A DNA stretch of 14,854 nt from an uncultured Neisseria sp. Lineage in GTDB: Bacteria > Pseudomonadota > Gammaproteobacteria > Burkholderiales > Neisseriaceae. The number at the start of each line of letters is the position of its first letter. Position 1 is the first letter of the stretch. The notes beneath the pieces were generated by a model, which did no database searches, had not been told where the DNA came from, and worked only from the letters and a program-made list of their open reading frames with translations. The stretch spans positions 1-14,854 of the forward strand of contig CALFOA010000054.1 in NCBI GenBank assembly GCA_937919795.1, given 5' to 3'. Both the position numbers and the translations under genes were made by a program. Below, in pieces: positions 1 through 7,259 of the stretch.

Positions 1-2287
1 TATTGAGGCTTTGCATATCGGCCAGACTGGTCGAAGTGTTCATGCTGTGGGTTTGGCCGTTACTGTCGGTGTAGCTGACAGAATTATCAACGCTACCTTT
101 TTTCGATGCAGATAAACCACCCGCCGCCGTAGCTTTAGCTCCGGTTCCGAAGGCTTGCAGACCGACACTGCCATTGATACCGGCTTCACCAGTTGCTGCA
201 ATCGCATACTGCTCGCCGTCTTTTAAAACCTGATCGCCTTTCTGACTGTAGTTCCACGACACGGAGCCGTCTTTGTTTTGATTCAGAGTCATACCCTCTG
301 AGGTGGTGATGCCGTTGCTGTCAACCTGTGCCCATTGCACACTGCGGCTGTCGGCATCCATCATGCCCATTTTGCGGGACAGCGAGGCTTTGGCCGCTTC
401 GGTCATGCCTTGGCTGCTGCTGAGGTTGATGGAATGCCCAGACTGCGCATCGGCATTGCCCATCAGCATATGGGCATCTCTAATCGGCCCGCCCGTGGCG
501 GTGGACTGCTCGATCATCTTGTTGCTGTTGATCACGGGTGATTCATCCAGGCGAGGCGCCTCCAGCTGCTCTTTGACGGCATTTTGTCCGACCATGCTGG
601 CACGGTTGGCGATACTGGCAAAGACGTAGATGCTGCCGGTGAGTACGAACAAGCCGAAGCCGGCGGTACTCATCAGAGTCGAACCGGTCAGAATGTCTTT
701 TTGGATGGTTTCAAAAATCTTTTCCGTAAAGGCCGGCGAGAGCAGGGCGCTTGTATTGCCCTCCTGAATTTTCTCGAGCACCATGTTGTACAGCGAATCG
801 ATAATGCGGCCCTGCATATAGTTGCCCACCATGGTGTTGATGGGTTTTAACAGTGCCAGCCAGGCCAGCAGGGTGAGGTAGGCACCGAGAATTTTGAAAT
901 TACCGACCCCCCGGATGATGATGATCACCATCATGGTCGGGGTCAGGTAAATGAACAGCACGATCATGGCGGTCATAAAGGTTTGATAGGTCGCGTTGTA
1001 ACCGCTTGCTTCGCCGGCGGCATCAACGGCGGTCGCACTTAATGCTTCCCCTAAGACCAGCTCCGATTTTTCACAATCGGCATCATAAACACAGCGCGCG
1101 GCAATGCGGTTCATCATCAAGGCCGTCTGAATGGAGGCAGAATCCACCGCCACCCCGGCTGAAAACAGTTGGGCCATTTCATTCGGGTTGAAATTTCCTC
1201 CGGTGGCCTGTGCACGCTGATAAGCGTAGGCCAAGATAGAATGCGGGTTGTCATTGGCGCCCGCGCGGCCGCCGCCGGCAGCTGAGGCGAGCGCGGCGGG
1301 CAACTGGTTGAGTTCGTTCTGAATGGCGCGGGTGTAGTCGCCGACGGCAATGCTGGTGCCCCTGAAGCTGTTGCTGTTTGAGGTGGCCACTGTTTTAGCT
1401 AAATCGGAAACGGTTTCTCCGGCTTTTGGGGTGGCCATGGCCAAGGCTTGGGCGGTGATGACTTTGCCGGCATCGGCACAATTCATCGAAGTCAGAATTT
1501 TGGTGCCGCTTTGCGGGTCGACCACATCGATTTGGGTGGTGCCGCTTTGCGGTTTGCCGGTCAGTACGCTCATAAAGCTGCCGTTACGGGTTTCGTTCCA
1601 ACGGCTGCCCCAGTTGCACTGGCGTCCGGCTTTGGCCATATTGGCGGCCACCAGCGTGTTGCCCCCGGTTGAAAATGCGCGGCGCAAGGCAATCAGGGTT
1701 TTGAGGGGCGACCAGGTGCCTTGGCTGCCATACAGAGACAGGCCGCCGGCCAATACACCGCTTTGACCGGTGGAGAGGCCGAACGTGTAGGGTTCGACAT
1801 TTTGGGTGGCGGTTTCATACGCCGTTGTGCCGCCGTTGCTCATGTAGCTGAAAAAACCGATTGTGTAGGCCAGCAGCGCCGGCACATTGTCGACCTGGCG
1901 GAATTTGACCGCACCGGCATTGCTCATACCGTTTGCATCGTAGTAGTTGGCCACCATCATATTGGTTTTGGGCGACATCACCACCAAAAACAGCACCAGC
2001 CAGGCCAGCCGTACCGCCGGCTGGAGATTGGTGGTGGTGATAATGTTCATGCCGATCAGCAAAATGGCAACCAGTAAGGCCACCACGGCCGCACCCCAGG
2101 CGATGCCGCTTTCAAACAACATGGAGGTGGCCGTCAGGGCGCGCACGGCCGGCTCAAGGTCGCCATCTATCCACAGGGTGGTCATTCCGTTGACGGCATC
2201 GTAGTGGCCCTGCGGCAGTTGCGCCCATACCGGCAACGCCAACAGTAGCAGGATAGACGATAAAAACAGCTTGGTAGAAAGCTTCAT
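1..2287 (-). CDS. traG: TraG, F-type conjugative mating-pair formation protein (partial, C-terminus beyond window)
   Basis: The frame is open without a stop for 762 codons and continues past the window edge, so the C-terminus is missing. The ATG start at 2287 follows an AAGGA ribosome binding site 21 bases after the traH stop. Residues 1-22 look like a signal sequence or first membrane anchor (LLLLALPVWA). Hydrophobic segments follow near residues 60-79 and 91-108, again near 435-480, and near 540-560. After that the chain becomes hydrophilic and rich in Gly, Ser, Ala and Asn (about 580-762). This matches F TraG: an N-terminal membrane half needed for pilus assembly and a large periplasmic C-terminal half involved in mating-pair stabilisation and entry exclusion. 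Position after traH is the usual F order. Family assignment is from architecture, neighbours and general resemblance. A 16-base direct repeat at 1501-1516 and 1537-1552 encodes a repeated PQSGT motif. A DNA uptake sequence lies inside the gene at 1120-1131. Confidence 0.85.
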   Translation of the reverse strand, partial: MKLSTKLFLSSILLLLALPVWAQLPQGHYDAVNGMTTLWIDGDLEPAVRALTATSMLFESGIAWGAAVVALLVAILLIGMNIITTTNLQPAVRLAWLVLFLVVMSPKTNMMVANYYDANGMSNAGAVKFRQVDNVPALLAYTIGFFSYMSNGGTTAYETATQNVEPYTFGLSTGQSGVLAGGLSLYGSQGTWSPLKTLIALRRAFSTGGNTLVAANMAKAGRQCNWGSRWNETRNGSFMSVLTGKPQSGTTQIDVVDPQSGTKILTSMNCADAGKVITAQALAMATPKAGETVSDLAKTVATSNSNSFRGTSIAVGDYTRAIQNELNQLPAALASAAGGGRAGANDNPHSILAYAYQRAQATGGNFNPNEMAQLFSAGVAVDSASIQTALMMNRIAARCVYDADCEKSELVLGEALSATAVDAAGEASGYNATYQTFMTAMIVLFIYLTPTMMVIIIIRGVGNFKILGAYLTLLAWLALLKPINTMVGNYMQGRIIDSLYNMVLEKIQEGNTSALLSPAFTEKIFETIQKDILTGSTLMSTAGFGLFVLTGSIYVFASIANRASMVGQNAVKEQLEAPRLDESPVINSNKMIEQSTATGGPIRDAHMLMGNADAQSGHSINLSSSQGMTEAAKASLSRKMGMMDADSRSVQWAQVDSNGITTSEGMTLNQNKDGSVSWNYSQKGDQVLKDGEQYAIAATGEAGINGSVGLQAFGTGAKATAAGGLSASKKGSVDNSVSYTDSNGQTHSMNTSTSLADMQSLN
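1120..1131 (+). other. DNA uptake sequence, AG dialect, inside traG
   Basis: A perfect AGGCCGTCTGAA on the plus strand, covering the Gln-Thr-Ala codons of an IQTAL motif in traG. Near copies lie at 14259-14270 (11 of 12 bases, inside the acaB-like gene) and at 7339-7348 (10-base core, inside trbC-traW). Confidence 0.8.
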
Positions 2288-2308
2288 CCGGTTATCCTTT
2301 CCCATTTT

Positions 2309-3841
2309 TTAGCGGCCACCGGCAGGTGCACCGGCCAGTATCACCAGCACTTTGGTCATTTGGGCGATATTGCCCTGAGCCAAAGCACGGCCTTCCGGAG
2401 ACAGGTATTTGGCCGATACCGCTTCCAGCTTCGCAGCCTGCTCCTGCTGCACATTGCTGAGCGCGGCAACCGTTTTGCTGCCGGCCGCATTGCTGGCATA
2501 AGCCTGATTGACGGTTTTATTCATGGCGGCAATCAATTCGGCCGCCATTTGCTGACCCAAAGAGTCGGCCACATAAGACACAACCTGTGCCATCAGGCGC
2601 TGATTGCCGGTGGCGGCAGCGGCGGAGAGTGCGGTGCGGGTTTCTATCGGCAGCGCGGCAAAGAATTGACGTTGTTTGTCGTTCAGCGGCTGGCTGTTGT
2701 CGGCCAAATAGGCCATTAACGAGCCCTGCGCAATCGTGCTGATTTCGGTGTCGCCCATCGGGTTGTTGCCGCCCATGCCGGTTTGCTTGCCTGCCAGCAT
2801 ATTGATGATGTAGGTGCGGGTGCCCGGCCAGTTTGACGGTTTGATGGCAACGTTTTGGCAACTGTCCGCTTTGCCGTTGGCAAAATCGGCACAGCTGTAA
2901 CCGTTGAGGGACGCGTTGGTCGGCGCGCCTTTGACCAAGTCGTCAAATCTCCACAAGGCTCTGAAGTCTTTGTCGCTGCGTTGTGAAGAACCTTTGGTAA
3001 ATTCGCCGCCGGAAGCCGGTGAGGCGGCATTTACGCCGGTCAAGTTGATGCTGGTGCCATAGAGATTCATGGCCAGCTCGAGAAAGCCTTGGTCACCACC
3101 ATACGGCGCAGTATCGATCGCTGCATTGGCAGAAGCACCATTGCCGAAAATCCCGGTGCTGGTCAGGGTGTTCATCATGTTGTTGCCGTAAATCGTGTTT
3201 TTATCGGCGGCATTGCCCTCACGGTTGGCATTTTTGCCTTGAGTGAAGCGTTTTTGATTGGCGGCAAAAAAATCCGCTACCGCGCCCTGACCGGCGGCTG
3301 TGACGGCCTCTTTGGAAGACAGGCTGTCGCCTTTCCACAAGCTGCCGAGTTGGGTATCGCCCATGGCGGCATCCACCACATGGCTGCCGATTTCACAGGT
3401 GTTTTTTGAGGCGCTGTTGATTTTGGCGGTCATGTCATGCAGTCCGCTCATGATGCCTTGGCAGCGGGTACACAGGTTATCGAGGGCGATTTTGGCGGCA
3501 TAGCCGGTGCCGTTGGCCATAATCGCCCGCATGATGTTGCGCATATTGTCGATCGACATCATCGAGAAGCTGCCGAATGAGGCATCGATGCCGCCGCAGC
3601 CGGCTGAAAATCGCGGTGCATCGTAAGCCACAACGTTGAAGGAGCGCACCGGCGAACGCATGCTGATGCCGCCGAGCTGGCCGCCGTAATTGCCATTGGC
3701 CGCACCGAAAGACGGGTTGGTCTGCGTCCACATCAAATCCATGCCCTCAGATACATCGGCGCGGGCACCAACGGATACGGAGAGCATGCAGAGCATCAGA
3801 ACGGTGCTGACAAACTGCCGCCGTGCTTTTAAAATTTTCAT
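2309..3841 (-). CDS. traH: TraH, F-type conjugative pilus assembly protein
   Basis: The product is 510 aa, somewhat longer than F TraH. Residues 1-29 form a Sec signal peptide (basic start, hydrophobic core VLMLCMLSVSV, cleavage probably after GARA). The mature N-terminal part carries the TraH hallmarks: Gly-rich RFSAGCGGIDASFGSFS near residue 80 and a cysteine-bearing stretch LCTRCQGIM near 122. The C-terminal 120 residues are Ala- and Gln-rich and probably helical or coiled-coil. In F, TraH is a periplasmic/outer-membrane protein needed to extend the pilus, working with TraF, TraU, TraW, TrbB and TrbI. The ATG overlaps the stop of the upstream 77-aa gene (ATGA), indicating coupled translation. 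TAA stop, then 21 bases to traG. Confidence 0.93.
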   Translation of the reverse strand: MKILKARRQFVSTVLMLCMLSVSVGARADVSEGMDLMWTQTNPSFGAANGNYGGQLGGISMRSPVRSFNVVAYDAPRFSAGCGGIDASFGSFSMMSIDNMRNIMRAIMANGTGYAAKIALDNLCTRCQGIMSGLHDMTAKINSASKNTCEIGSHVVDAAMGDTQLGSLWKGDSLSSKEAVTAAGQGAVADFFAANQKRFTQGKNANREGNAADKNTIYGNNMMNTLTSTGIFGNGASANAAIDTAPYGGDQGFLELAMNLYGTSINLTGVNAASPASGGEFTKGSSQRSDKDFRALWRFDDLVKGAPTNASLNGYSCADFANGKADSCQNVAIKPSNWPGTRTYIINMLAGKQTGMGGNNPMGDTEISTIAQGSLMAYLADNSQPLNDKQRQFFAALPIETRTALSAAAATGNQRLMAQVVSYVADSLGQQMAAELIAAMNKTVNQAYASNAAGSKTVAALSNVQQEQAAKLEAVSAKYLSPEGRALAQGNIAQMTKVLVILAGAPAGGR

Positions 3842-4071
3842 GATTTCGATATTCCTGCGAATTGTTCGATTTTTTCCATCAAGGCATCCAGCTCATGACC
3901 GGCAATGCTCTCTTTGAGCATCAGGTAGTCAAGATGCCGTTCGTAAAAGGTGTCGAGCATCATGGCGTGGATTTCGTCCAGCCGGGCGGCCTGTACCAAG
4001 ATGCGTTGCCCGGCCTCATCCAGCTCTTGCTGCCATTGCGCGCTCAGATAGGCGTATTGTTCGTTGTCCAC
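3838..4071 (-). CDS. Small predicted coiled-coil protein between traF and traH
   Basis: The product is 77 aa, starting with GTG at 4071. A GGGGGA ribosome binding site lies about eight bases upstream and overlaps the end of traF. The ATG of traH overlaps its stop codon, so the frame is fixed by coupling on both sides, which supports a real gene. There is no signal peptide or membrane segment. The sequence is acidic, Leu-, Glu- and Gln-rich and predicted fully helical (for example QWQQELDEAGQRILVQ and ALMEKIEQF), so probably cytoplasmic. I do not recognise the family. F has small accessory genes (trbB, traQ, trbJ, trbF) between traF and traG, but this sequence does not resemble them by eye. 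A chaperone or regulatory partner for traF/traH expression would be a guess. Confidence 0.7.
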   Translation of the reverse strand: MDNEQYAYLSAQWQQELDEAGQRILVQAARLDEIHAMMLDTFYERHLDYLMLKESIAGHELDALMEKIEQFAGISKS

Positions 4072-4074
4072 GCT

Positions 4075-5040
4075 TCATTCCCCCATCTTGTTGCCCAAAA
4101 TCTTGTAGATTTTGTCGGCCAGCTCTTCCGTGGATTCGTTACCGGTGATGCCGGCCGCTTCCCAATCGCTGCGGTTGATCATGCCCCGTTCGTTCATCTT
4201 GGCGGTTTGTGCCAGCTTCGGATCGGCTATCTTCATGTCGATGGACGCGGTGACAATTTTTTCTTCCAAGTCGGACAGGCTCATGGCACCGTGTGCGATG
4301 ATGCCCATTTTTTCGGGCGGTGCGACCAGTACAATGGCGGGGGTAATCTGAATGCCGAGACTGCGCGCTTTGAGAGCGCCGTGGTCGAAACGGATTTTAT
4401 CGGCGGGCATGCCCTTGATAACGCCGCCATCGGTGCTGATAAAGCGGATTTCCATACCGCGATATTTTTGTTGCAGCATCGATACCGTATCGAATTGGCT
4501 GTGACAGTAGTTGCATTTGCTGTCAAAGAACATCCACAAACCGGCTTTTTTGCTGATGTCGGCCATGATGGCCTCTTTGGCTTGGTCTATCTGCCACAAT
4601 GCCTGCTGGCGCGCCCGCGCGGAAAACGGCATCCGCACTTCTTCAGACAGGAAGGGATATTTGATGTTGTTGCGCTCCCAAATCCGGGCCACTTCATCGG
4701 CTCTGTCCATGCGCAGGCGGTTTAAGGTTTGATAGGCAAATACGGTTTTTTCATCCGGCTCGCCCGTCATCTTGTCCAAGAGTTGCTGCTCGGTACGGCG
4801 GAACCACTCGGCCGATCCCGGCTTCGGCTTGGCCTCCGCTGACGGGGCGGGTGCCGGCGCAACCGGTGCCGGCTCCTTGGCAGGCTCTGCCTTCGGTTTG
4901 GCCTTCGGTTTGTCCTTGTACCAAAAGTAGCCGTCCGGCTGGGCCGCATCATAAGCAGTACGGGCGAATACCCAGCTGCTCGCGGCCAGCGCGGTGCTTG
5001 CTGCGACAAGGGTCAATATGGTTTTGGGGGTAATAGACAT
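4075..5040 (-). CDS. traF: TraF, periplasmic thioredoxin-fold pilus assembly protein with intact CXXC
   Basis: The product is 321 aa. The N-terminal signal or anchor at residues 5-26 ends in SSWVFA. The mature start has the TraF-like aromatic motif DGYFWYKDKP (residues 36-45), followed by a Lys/Pro/Ala-rich linker (about 45-75). The thioredoxin-like domain spans about residues 165-270: MFFDSKCNYCHSQ places Cys176 and Cys179 as a CXXC pair, and ITPAIVLV places the expected cis-Pro at 234. F TraF has the fold but lacks CXXC, and there TrbB supplies the thiol chemistry. This version could therefore act as a disulfide oxidoreductase or isomerase on the Cys-rich TraU, TraH and related proteins. 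An AGGAG site overlaps the upstream stop codon (CTAGGAG), supporting the ATG at 5040. Annotators could confuse it with a DsbC/DsbG-like protein. Confidence 0.88.
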   Translation of the reverse strand: MSITPKTILTLVAASTALAASSWVFARTAYDAAQPDGYFWYKDKPKAKPKAEPAKEPAPVAPAPAPSAEAKPKPGSAEWFRRTEQQLLDKMTGEPDEKTVFAYQTLNRLRMDRADEVARIWERNNIKYPFLSEEVRMPFSARARQQALWQIDQAKEAIMADISKKAGLWMFFDSKCNYCHSQFDTVSMLQQKYRGMEIRFISTDGGVIKGMPADKIRFDHGALKARSLGIQITPAIVLVAPPEKMGIIAHGAMSLSDLEEKIVTASIDMKIADPKLAQTAKMNERGMINRSDWEAAGITGNESTEELADKIYKILGNKMGE

Positions 5041-5050
5041 GGTTTAACTC

Positions 5051-6088
5051 CTAGCGCCGGGCTGCGGGGTCATCGTTTAAGGGTGAGGCATAGTCAAATT
5101 TATCCAAGCGCAGCCCTTTTGACTGTATCCAGCGTGATGCACGGGTACGCACCTGTTTTTGCGATTCGGCGTTCAGATGTTTCAGCACCGATTCGGCATT
5201 GGACGTATAGCGTTTGTCGACAAAGGAGGCGATCAGCAACCAAGTGGCCGCCTGCTCGGGATCGGCCTGATGCAGCTTGTCGCCATTGGCATACCAGCGG
5301 GCCAGGGCAATCATGGAGGGCACATGCCAGCGATCGGCCGCACTCTGATACACCCGCACAGCGGCAAACGGGTTGTTGCTGTAAATGGCCGCTGCATAGC
5401 CGTGCAGGGCAGCGGGGTCTTTAGATCGGATGGCCGCTTCCCAGTGGGCGCGTGCAGCGGTGGGGTCTGCCGTCACGCCGGCATAGCCGTTTTGCAGGAT
5501 TTGGGCGGAATAGAGCGATGCCGGCCAAAAAATGGCTGTTTTGCTCTTTTTCGCTTCCCGGTAGGCTTGTGAGGCCGTCTGAAACCAGCGCAGGGCGGTG
5601 CGGCCGTCCTGTTTCAGCTGGCCGCTGCCGAAAAAATACATCAGGCCGATGTTGTAGGCGGCCAGATGATTGCCGGTTAAGGAACCGTCGGGGTTCTTAA
5701 CCGCTTTCATGTAGGCTTTGTAGGCCAAGGCGTAGTCGGGGGCCTTTAGGCCGGGCAGTTGCCCTTTATGTGCCAAATAGCCGTATTGCAGCGCCGCCCA
5801 CGGGTTGCCGTTATTGGCGGCATCTTTGAGACGGGAGGCATAAAGCATGTCGCCGCTGTTGAAACGTTCGAACATTTGCCGGGCTTCGTCGCGCGGGTTG
5901 AGCCTGCGGGTTTTCCTGGTCGCGCCCTGCGCGGGTTTGGCTCCGCCCGCATTGGTTTGAGCACTCTGCGCCTGTGTTGCCTGCTGGCTTGAGCGTTGGC
6001 TGCCGAAAACCTGTTGTTCGGCATTGGGCTGCGGTGCTGCCAGCACGATGGCCGGCAGCAGGGCGATGGTGGTCAATATCGATTTCAT
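5051..6088 (-). CDS. Secreted Sel1-like repeat protein in the tra operon
   Basis: The product is 345 aa. I place the start at the ATG at 6088 because GAGGAA lies about seven bases upstream and a clear signal peptide follows (MKSILTTIALLPAIVLAAP). An in-frame extension to 6241 would lie inside traU and destroy that signal. Residues about 20-60 are a Gln/Ala/Arg-rich linker. From about 75 to 310 there are helical repeat pairs of the Sel1/TPR type, with the typical A-x-x-x-G-x-x-Y pattern: PWAALQYGYLAHKG, AAYNIGLMYFFGSG, ARAHWEAAIRSKDPAALHGY and SMIALARWYANG. Such solenoids bind other proteins. Its place between traU and traF, where trbC/traN lie in F-like systems, suggests a periplasmic scaffold for the apparatus, but no function is established. 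A DNA uptake sequence lies within it at 5572-5583. Confidence 0.85.
   Translation of the reverse strand: MKSILTTIALLPAIVLAAPQPNAEQQVFGSQRSSQQATQAQSAQTNAGGAKPAQGATRKTRRLNPRDEARQMFERFNSGDMLYASRLKDAANNGNPWAALQYGYLAHKGQLPGLKAPDYALAYKAYMKAVKNPDGSLTGNHLAAYNIGLMYFFGSGQLKQDGRTALRWFQTASQAYREAKKSKTAIFWPASLYSAQILQNGYAGVTADPTAARAHWEAAIRSKDPAALHGYAAAIYSNNPFAAVRVYQSAADRWHVPSMIALARWYANGDKLHQADPEQAATWLLIASFVDKRYTSNAESVLKHLNAESQKQVRTRASRWIQSKGLRLDKFDYASPLNDDPAARR
5572..5583 (+). other. DNA uptake sequence, AG dialect, inside the Sel1-repeat gene
   Basis: A perfect AGGCCGTCTGAA on the plus strand. In the gene frame it falls on the Gln-Thr-Ala codons of a FQTAS motif, so the protein sequence may contribute to its retention. 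Confidence 0.8.
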
Positions 6089-6098
6089 TTCCGGTTCC

Positions 6099-7259
6099 TC
6101 AATTGAATTCACAGCAGTCAACCCAGCGCCATAACAGGTAGACCGCATCGGTGTCATTGGTATTGGTGGACTGGTCGTTACGGCCTTTGGCCCAAACAAA
6201 ATCACTGGCACCCAAACGGTGCGCGCCTTTGCTGCCGACATTGAAGAAATCGGCCACCATGCCGGAGAGCTGAGCCGTCACGGCACCGGAATCGCTGCCG
6301 GCACCGGAGCCGTTTTCCGGATAGGGAAACAACATGGCTGCTTTGAATTCGGATTTTGCGGGAAAGGGGGTCGGAATCGGCGAGCACAGGGCGTTGTCCC
6401 CCACCGTTTTAACGGACGCGAAGCCGCCGGTGCGGTTGGAAACCATAATGGAGCGGTTGAGAATGGTGGCCGTGCCGACGATGCTGTTTTTTTCGGAAGA
6501 CATGGCACCGACGGCCGGCAGGTTGTTGCCCATGCAACCGCCGAGCCAGTAAGCGGCATCATCGGGCATGCCCCAGCCGATACCGGTGGTATTGGCCGCA
6601 CAGGACGCCGTGTGTGCCGGCAAATCGAATAAAGGACTGGCAGTAATGGCACCCAATGCCATCCATTCGGGATAGAGCAAGTTGGAATACACCGGGTCGC
6701 TGCCTGACCAGGCCGGCTGAGTCAGCGAAGTTTCGAGCTGACCGCCCTGATGGAAGCAGCGGGGCATCCAACCATACATATTGGCATAGGGAAATGACCA
6801 GCTGTGGTAATGTCGGAAGCCGGTTTCATATTGCGCCATGCCCTCGCCCCCGCCGGTCAGATTGGTGCCGGCTTTAACGGCCTGGGCGGCCTGGCCGTTG
6901 ACTTTGGCCAACTGGCTCAGCAGCGGCTTGACGCTGCTGCCGTAAACAGGCGAGCAGGTGGCTTCGCGCACCACTTCGACAAAGCGGGTGGGCAGCCACA
7001 TGCCGCGCGTATAGCCGTAAACGACATACGGCTCTTTGCCGCATTTGCAGATAGACTTCGAAGTTGCCCCCGGTGGGTGCGGCACATCGTTGCCGCTCAT
7101 AACGGTCTGACCCATGATGCGCAGCGGAAAAGCGGAATTGAAGTCAAATTTCAACAGGGTGCCCATACCGGCATTGGAGCAGGTTTCGGCCTGTGCCAAT
7201 GCCGGCAATACCGCCAACAGAGCAGCGGTCAGAAGGGTGCGGATTCGGCGTGGTTTCAT
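6099..7259 (-). CDS. traU: TraU, F-type pilus assembly / DNA transfer protein
   Basis: The product is 386 aa, starting with ATG at 7259 and overlapping the stop of the trbC-traW gene (ATGA). The signal peptide covers residues 1-24 (LLTAALLAVLPALAQA). The mature protein carries ten cysteines, including SICKCGK, the Cys of PRCFHQGG and the terminal WRWVDCC, the pattern expected of the disulfide-rich TraU family. Other family-like stretches are FPLRIMGQ, YGYTRGMWLPTRFVEVV, YPEWMALGA and the near-terminal DAVYLLWRW. In F, TraU is periplasmic and matters more for DNA transfer and mating-pair stabilisation than for pilus extension. Its disulfides would be made by a partner such as the CXXC-bearing TraF encoded two genes downstream. 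TGA stop, ten bases before the Sel1-repeat gene. Confidence 0.95.
   Translation of the reverse strand: MKPRRIRTLLTAALLAVLPALAQAETCSNAGMGTLLKFDFNSAFPLRIMGQTVMSGNDVPHPPGATSKSICKCGKEPYVVYGYTRGMWLPTRFVEVVREATCSPVYGSSVKPLLSQLAKVNGQAAQAVKAGTNLTGGGEGMAQYETGFRHYHSWSFPYANMYGWMPRCFHQGGQLETSLTQPAWSGSDPVYSNLLYPEWMALGAITASPLFDLPAHTASCAANTTGIGWGMPDDAAYWLGGCMGNNLPAVGAMSSEKNSIVGTATILNRSIMVSNRTGGFASVKTVGDNALCSPIPTPFPAKSEFKAAMLFPYPENGSGAGSDSGAVTAQLSGMVADFFNVGSKGAHRLGASDFVWAKGRNDQSTNTNDTDAVYLLWRWVDCCEFN

Noticed and set aside
1501..1552. 16-base direct repeat inside traG
   Set aside because: It encodes a repeated PQSGT motif 12 residues apart in frame and looks like a local coding duplication, not a recombination or regulatory site.
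3862..4725. Long plus-strand open frame (287 aa) antisense to traF and the 77-aa gene
   Set aside because: It runs opposite a recognisable, coupled operon, has no ribosome site or family likeness, and its composition is that of a mirror of GC-rich coding sequence.
6089..6241. 51-codon N-terminal extension of the Sel1-repeat gene into traU
   Set aside because: The extension lies in the traU end in another frame, and would place polar sequence ahead of a clear signal peptide that has its own GAGGAA ribosome site.
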